In this document: piece by piece, positions 14,427 to 17,413 of the stretch
Layout of the letters: every line of letters begins with the position of its first letter
Position numbering within the stretch: position 1 is the stretch's first letter
NCBI GenBank assembly: GCA_023246985.1
Contig: JAHFHJ010000005.1
Span: 4,716-22,128, forward strand
Reading direction: 5' to 3'
Length of the DNA stretch: 17,413 nucleotides
Source of the DNA: Candidatus Omnitrophota bacterium
GTDB taxonomy: Bacteria > Omnitrophota > Omnitrophia > Omnitrophales > Aquincolibacteriaceae
Notes under the pieces: model-generated
What the model saw: the letters and a program-made list of their open reading frames with translations, nothing else
Told to the model about the DNA's origin: nothing
Database searches by the model: none
Translations under genes and position numbers: made by a program

Positions 14427-14605
14427 TTTTATTTTAAATTTTTTTTGGAAAGGACTCCCCGCGGGTCGCTTTCGGGCACTGCCAAGAAAGACTATGAGAT
14501 CCTACTAATGGTAGATTCCCAAAAAATTTCTCTTTCCCCGCCTCTTTTAAGGATCGGGATCGCCTGCTAGGGTTAAGGCAAGAAAAAAATAAAGGAGGTG
14601 CCGCG

Positions 14606-14851
14606 ATGAGCGTCATCACGCAACGAACGTGGGAATACCTGGTGCGGGATTTTCTGGAGATCAAATGCACCCTGAAGGAACCGGAACAGGAATTCCTTTT
14701 AGACTTTTTGAAAGGCAAAGGCGTAAAGGCTAAAGCAATCCGGATGCATCCGGCCTTTTCGGTGGACGATCACCTGGTGGTCGTCCTGGAGGATGCCCCT
14801 TCCAAGAAGTGTCTTTTCTATCATCCAAAGAAAAGAACGATCGAGGAATAA
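14606..14851 (+). CDS. small protein of unknown function (81 residues)
   Basis: An ATG-started frame with an excellent AAAGGAGGTG ribosome binding site 6-15 bases upstream, ending in TAA at the edge of a hairpin. The protein is soluble-looking and mixed-charge: a helical N-terminal half (TQRTWEYLVRDFLEI, EQEFLLDFLKGKG) followed by short strands (FSVDDHLVVVLED, KKCLFYHP). There is no signal peptide or membrane segment, and one cysteine in each half. I do not recognise a family. It is divergent from the Rrf2 gene and shares a 236-base intergenic region with it, so it could be under the same regulator. The ribosome binding site and clean boundaries make it a likely real gene. Confidence 0.75.
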   Translation: MSVITQRTWEYLVRDFLEIKCTLKEPEQEFLLDFLKGKGVKAKAIRMHPAFSVDDHLVVVLEDAPSKKCLFYHPKKRTIEE

Positions 14852-14891
14852 AGGGACAGTCCCCCTAAGATTTTAAGGGGACTGTCCCTTT
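14850..14891. repeat. REP-like hairpin between convergent genes
   Basis: A perfect 15-bp inverted repeat (14850-14864 and 14877-14891), AAAGGGACAGTCCCC / GGGGACTGTCCCTTT, with a 12-base loop. It overlaps the stop codon of the small gene and precedes the end of the convergent pseudouridine synthase gene. It shares the AAAGGGACAG / CTGTCCCTTT ends with the terminator at 1232-1284. It probably serves as a bidirectional terminator, being followed by TTTATT on the minus strand. Confidence 0.75.
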
Positions 14892-14919
14892 GAGGCTGTT
14901 TTCGCCATCCTGCATCCGG

Positions 14920-15654
14920 CTAGAGGTCAACCGTCTTACGAAGCTCGCGGGCCTCGTAGGAAGTCAGGAAGCGGCCTTGCCCCGGCGCAAGATGCTTGAG
15001 CTTCAAGGGGCCGAAGGAAAATCGGTTGAGCATGATAACCTCATAACCATACCGGCTGAGCACGCGCCGGATCTGACGCTTCTTTCCCTCCCGAAGCTCC
15101 ACCATCAGGATCCTCGGAGATACCGGTCGCACTTCCTCCAATTTAAGAAAACCGTCGTAGGAATGAAAACCCTCCAGCACCTTGTTGCGGTCCCGCGCGT
15201 CCCAGGCGCGATTCAATTTCACTTGATACCATTTCTCCACATGAAAACGCGGATGGATCAGGCGGTTGGCAAGTTCTCCGTCGTTGGTCATAAGAAGCAG
15301 TCCCGAGGAATCCTTGTCGAGACGCCCCACCGGAAACACCCGAACACGGTTCGTGGCAGATTGACGGGTCGCGTTCACAAGATGCCGCGGCAAAAGGTCA
15401 AAGACCGTTTTCCTGGCATGCCGATCCTGCGCCGTCACGACATACCCTTCGGGCTTGTTCAAAATAAAATAGACATGTGGCGCGGCTTCAAGAACCTTGT
15501 CGCGGTACATGAGGGTGTCGTTCTGGAAATCCACTTGCCTTCCAAGATCCCGTACGATTTCGCCGTTCACGGAAATAGCGCCGTTGGTAACAAAAACTTC
15601 GCATTTTCTGCGGGATCCAAGCCCCGCGTTGGCCAAAGCGCGCGCGATTCTCAT
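14920..15654 (-). CDS. RsuA/RluB/E/F-family rRNA pseudouridine synthase
   Basis: A 244-residue protein with an N-terminal S4 RNA-binding domain (MRIARALANAGLGSRRKCE through NGAISVNGEIV, residues 1-34). It is followed by the pseudouridine synthase domain with YFILNKPEGYV (62-72), the catalytic motif GRLDKDSSGLLLMTNDGEL (Asp113), and EGKKRQIRR in the C-terminal half. It isomerises a uridine in ribosomal RNA. RluB is the likeliest subtype, but target and position cannot be fixed from motifs. The ATG at 15654 is chosen because it overlaps the trmB stop codon (ATGA) and gives a canonical S4 start. It is the last gene of the RNA-modification group. Confidence 0.9.
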   Translation of the reverse strand: MRIARALANAGLGSRRKCEVFVTNGAISVNGEIVRDLGRQVDFQNDTLMYRDKVLEAAPHVYFILNKPEGYVVTAQDRHARKTVFDLLPRHLVNATRQSATNRVRVFPVGRLDKDSSGLLLMTNDGELANRLIHPRFHVEKWYQVKLNRAWDARDRNKVLEGFHSYDGFLKLEEVRPVSPRILMVELREGKKRQIRRVLSRYGYEVIMLNRFSFGPLKLKHLAPGQGRFLTSYEARELRKTVDL

Positions 15655-16412
15655 CGTTTTTTCAGCTCCGCGTAAAAAAGAGACCGCCCCTGAGCGGCCC
15701 ATTTGATCTCGTAACTAGTCTTATTCATCCCGTCCAGGATTCTTTGATTCATCGTTTCGCGCGCATGGTCCCAGAGTTCGGCGGTAGCCGCGATGGTTTT
15801 CTTCATAGCGGCGAAATAGTCTTCATCATCAGTCGCGATTTCAATCAATCCGCCGGGAAGGAGGCGCGCGTGAAGCATCCTCAGGAACTCCGCCGTAAAA
15901 ACGCGGCGGATTTGATGCCGGCGCTTAGGCCAGGGATCCGGAAAATAAAGATGAAAGAGGCTCACACTCGCGGGTGCAATCGCCTCCGTCAAAAAAGCCC
16001 GCGCCTCGGCCCGAAGAAACCGGATATTGGGAAGCGCGCGCTTCTGAGCCCGTGTCTTTCCTATGTTCATAAACTTGCTTACGCGATCGATCCCGAGAAA
16101 GTTCGTATCAGGATTCTCGATAGAACGGGCCACAAGGAATTTTCCTTTCCCGCATCCGATCTCCATCTCGACCGGACGGGAATTCCCAAAAAATTCGCTG
16201 AAAACAATAGGGGCGTATTTTTCTCCTACCCTTGTCTTCGATTTTTTTCCTATCGGGTTGACAAGGGTTGCCCCATCCCGCCAATGGGGCGGGATGATAG
16301 GATTTGGGACTATCCCGACTTTAATTTTCTTTTCATCGATGGTCGTCGGGATTGCCCCAATTTCAACTTCGTTGAAATTGATAGGTATTGGGACTACGAA
16401 CGCGCGAGCCAT
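15651..16412 (-). CDS. trmB: tRNA (guanine-N7-)-methyltransferase with repeat-encoded N-terminus
   Basis: A 253-residue protein. The catalytic part begins about residue 70 and contains the SAM-binding EIGCGKGKF (84-92), GIDR (107-110), the TrmB signature FPDPWPKRRH (157-166), IATDDEDY (192-199) and TSYE (232-235). TrmB methylates G46 of tRNA to m7G. The first 60 or so residues are not TrmB-like: residues 6-21 and 34-49 are translations of two 45-nt palindromic repeats. The ATG at 16412 is nevertheless well supported, with GGAGG 7 bases upstream. No in-frame ATG, GTG or TTG occurs between it and the methyltransferase core. It overlaps the upstream methyltransferase gene by 19 bases and the downstream pseudouridine synthase by 4. 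Confidence 0.9.
   Translation of the reverse strand: MARAFVVPIPINFNEVEIGAIPTTIDEKKIKVGIVPNPIIPPHWRDGATLVNPIGKKSKTRVGEKYAPIVFSEFFGNSRPVEMEIGCGKGKFLVARSIENPDTNFLGIDRVSKFMNIGKTRAQKRALPNIRFLRAEARAFLTEAIAPASVSLFHLYFPDPWPKRRHQIRRVFTAEFLRMLHARLLPGGLIEIATDDEDYFAAMKKTIAATAELWDHARETMNQRILDGMNKTSYEIKWAAQGRSLFYAELKKR
16268..16312. repeat. 45-nt palindromic repeat, copy A (inside trmB)
   Basis: Same ends as copies B and C (TTGCCCCA at the left, TGATAGG and TTGGGACTA at the right) and the same 45-nt length, but the central palindrome is ATCCCGCC-AATGG-GGCGGGAT in place of the AATTTCAAC hairpin. Read on the minus strand it is translated as trmB residues 34-49 (starting IVPNPIIPPHWR). It is followed by ATCCCGAC (16312-16319), which is complementary to GTCGGGAT at 16345-16352 just before copy B. 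Confidence 0.8.
16352..16396. repeat. 45-nt palindromic repeat, copy B (inside trmB)
   Basis: Matches copy C at 2-46 with one mismatch. It starts exactly 84 bases (28 codons) after copy A, so both are read in the same trmB frame. It encodes residues 6-21 (starting VVPIPINFNEVE). Its right end also supplies the TAG stop codon of the upstream uracil methyltransferase gene. Confidence 0.85.
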
Positions 16413-17413
16413 ACCAGAGCCTCCAAATGACGCGTTCGCGGGAAAAAATCGAACGGCATGATCTTCCGTGCCTTCCAACCGACTTTCGCCAAGTGTTTCA
16501 GATCGCGCGCAAGCGACTCCGGCGAACACGACAGATAAAATAAAGACGCGGGGCTTTGGGCCTCGCCCAAAGCCTCGATCGCGGCGCTGACAAGTCCGCC
16601 GCGGGGCGGATCGATCAAAGCCGCACAGGGCTTTTCCCGTAAATCCTTCAAAACTTCCGGCAATTGAGTCTCGACTTTTCCGACAAGCATTTGGATATTT
16701 TCCAGCCGGTGATGGCTGACATTGAACCGGGCCAAAGTCACGGAATCCACGACTTCTTCGATCATCACCACCTCGTGAGCCCGATTGGCCAGCGCGATTC
16801 CAAAAAGTCCGACGCCTGAATAAAGATCGAGGAAAACCGTGTCCTTCTTCCACTCGATAAGACTCTCGATCCTCAAGATGATCTTTTCCAAGATTGAGAG
16901 ATTCGCCTGAAAGAAAGTATCCAGCGAGTAAAAAATCTTGCGTCCCTTTACCGTCGTCCAAAAATAGTTCTCTTCTTTCATTTGGAGCGACCGCCGGCCG
17001 ATCCCGCCCCAGAACACGCGGCCGTCTTCGCCGACGCGAACCACGAGATTCGCCGTCTTGTAATTCTCCGGGAGTTTTGCGACGGCTTCCTCTTTTAAGG
17101 CAGGAAGAAAATCATTGATCTCCTTGCGAGCGATCGCGCAGGCCGCAACCTCCTGAAGCCGCTGCGTCCCGGGCAGCATAAAACCCATCTGTCGTTCCCC
17201 GTTATTTCGCTTGCGAAGGGTCAGATCGAGGCGATTGCGGTAATAATAAGATTCCGGGGAAGGCGTGATCGGATCAAAAACATTCTCCGGAAAGCCGAGT
17301 TCCCGGGTAAGAAGTTCTTTAAGGATCCCCTCTTTGCGGGAAAGTTCTTCTTCGTACGGGATGTCCTGATACTGGCATCCCCCGCAAGTCCCGAAAAGCG
17401 GGCACAACGGTTC
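16394..17413 (-). CDS. rlmD: 23S rRNA (uracil-C5)-methyltransferase, RlmD/TrmA family (5' end outside window)
   Basis: The last 339 or so codons of a RumA/TrmA-type RNA m5U methyltransferase. The frame is open to the right edge, so the N-terminus (usually a TRAM domain) lies outside. Near the left of the protein are iron-sulfur-type cysteines CPLFGTCGGCQYQ and a later CAIA. These are followed by FQANLSILEK, the SAM-binding FLDLYSGVGLFGIAL, DPPRGGL and the catalytic SCSPESLARDL. The cluster cysteines favour an RlmD/RlmCD-like enzyme over TrmA. The exact uridine target is not determinable here. The stop codon TAG is the first three bases (minus strand) of palindromic repeat copy B, and the gene overlaps trmB by 19 bases. 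Confidence 0.9.
   Translation of the reverse strand, partial: EPLCPLFGTCGGCQYQDIPYEEELSRKEGILKELLTRELGFPENVFDPITPSPESYYYRNRLDLTLRKRNNGERQMGFMLPGTQRLQEVAACAIARKEINDFLPALKEEAVAKLPENYKTANLVVRVGEDGRVFWGGIGRRSLQMKEENYFWTTVKGRKIFYSLDTFFQANLSILEKIILRIESLIEWKKDTVFLDLYSGVGLFGIALANRAHEVVMIEEVVDSVTLARFNVSHHRLENIQMLVGKVETQLPEVLKDLREKPCAALIDPPRGGLVSAAIEALGEAQSPASLFYLSCSPESLARDLKHLAKVGWKARKIMPFDFFPRTRHLEALVWLARS

Noticed and set aside
16268..16396. Short CRISPR-like array
   Set aside because: Only two tandem copies with diverged centres, coding in frame with trmB, and no cas genes. The third copy is 16 kb away.
15744..16430. Plus-strand open frame opposite trmB
   Set aside because: Antisense shadow. TrmB motifs on the minus strand are unambiguous, and the plus-strand translation matches nothing I recognise.
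16413..16961. Upstream extension of the trmB frame to 16961
   Set aside because: The extension is entirely opposite-frame sequence within the rlmD-like gene. The ATG at 16412 has a good ribosome binding site.

Overview
The window is bacterial DNA of roughly even base composition, densely packed with genes. It holds 19 supported protein genes and no rRNA, tRNA or CRISPR array. The content is almost entirely assimilatory sulfur metabolism leading to cysteine and methionine, followed by an RNA-modification group at the right end. No taxonomic marker is present. The scattered REP-like hairpins and the gene mix would fit an uncultured lineage (Omnitrophota-, Nitrospirota- or deltaproteobacteria-like), but that placement is a weak guess.

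Layout. At the left edge is a copy of a 45-nt palindromic repeat, then metB (plus strand), which converges on a 14-gene minus-strand block. Read in its own direction (14369 down to 1279), the block is: Rrf2 regulator, cysK, DUF2061 membrane protein, hcyS (ThiS-like sulfur carrier), metY, hcyF (E1-like adenylyltransferase), hcyD (JAMM protease), sir (siroheme sulfite reductase fused to a TusA domain), cysH (APS-reductase type), cysD, cysN (with a decayed APS-kinase domain), cobA (siroheme synthesis), metX and metW. A near-consensus sigma70-type promoter sits before the Rrf2 gene. Extra candidate promoters lie before metX and metW. Divergent from the regulator is a gene for an unrecognised 81-residue protein. 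Convergent with that gene is a second minus-strand group: an rlmD/trmA-type uracil methyltransferase (cut by the right edge), trmB and an RsuA/RluB-type pseudouridine synthase, each overlapping the next.

How it works together. CysDN activates sulfate to APS, CysH reduces APS to sulfite, and Sir (with siroheme whose first step is CobA) makes sulfide. The hcyS-metY-hcyF-hcyD set matches the protein-thiocarboxylate route to homocysteine described for Wolinella succinogenes. In that route HcyD trims HcyS to its Gly-Gly end, HcyF adenylates it, sulfide converts it to a thiocarboxylate, MetY adds it to O-acetylhomoserine made by MetX, and HcyD releases homocysteine. CysK offers a parallel route to cysteine and MetB a transsulfuration route.

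Most notable are: (1) the whole sulfate-to-homocysteine thiocarboxylate pathway in one regulated block, with a sulfite reductase physically fused to a TusA sulfur-relay domain; (2) an HcyS with a 12-13 residue tail after its glycines whose codons also carry the metY ribosome binding site; (3) a kinase-dead-looking CysN tail paired with an APS-type CysH; and (4) a palindromic repeat family, two copies of which are translated in frame at the start of trmB, with hairpin arms that differ in sequence but keep pairing.
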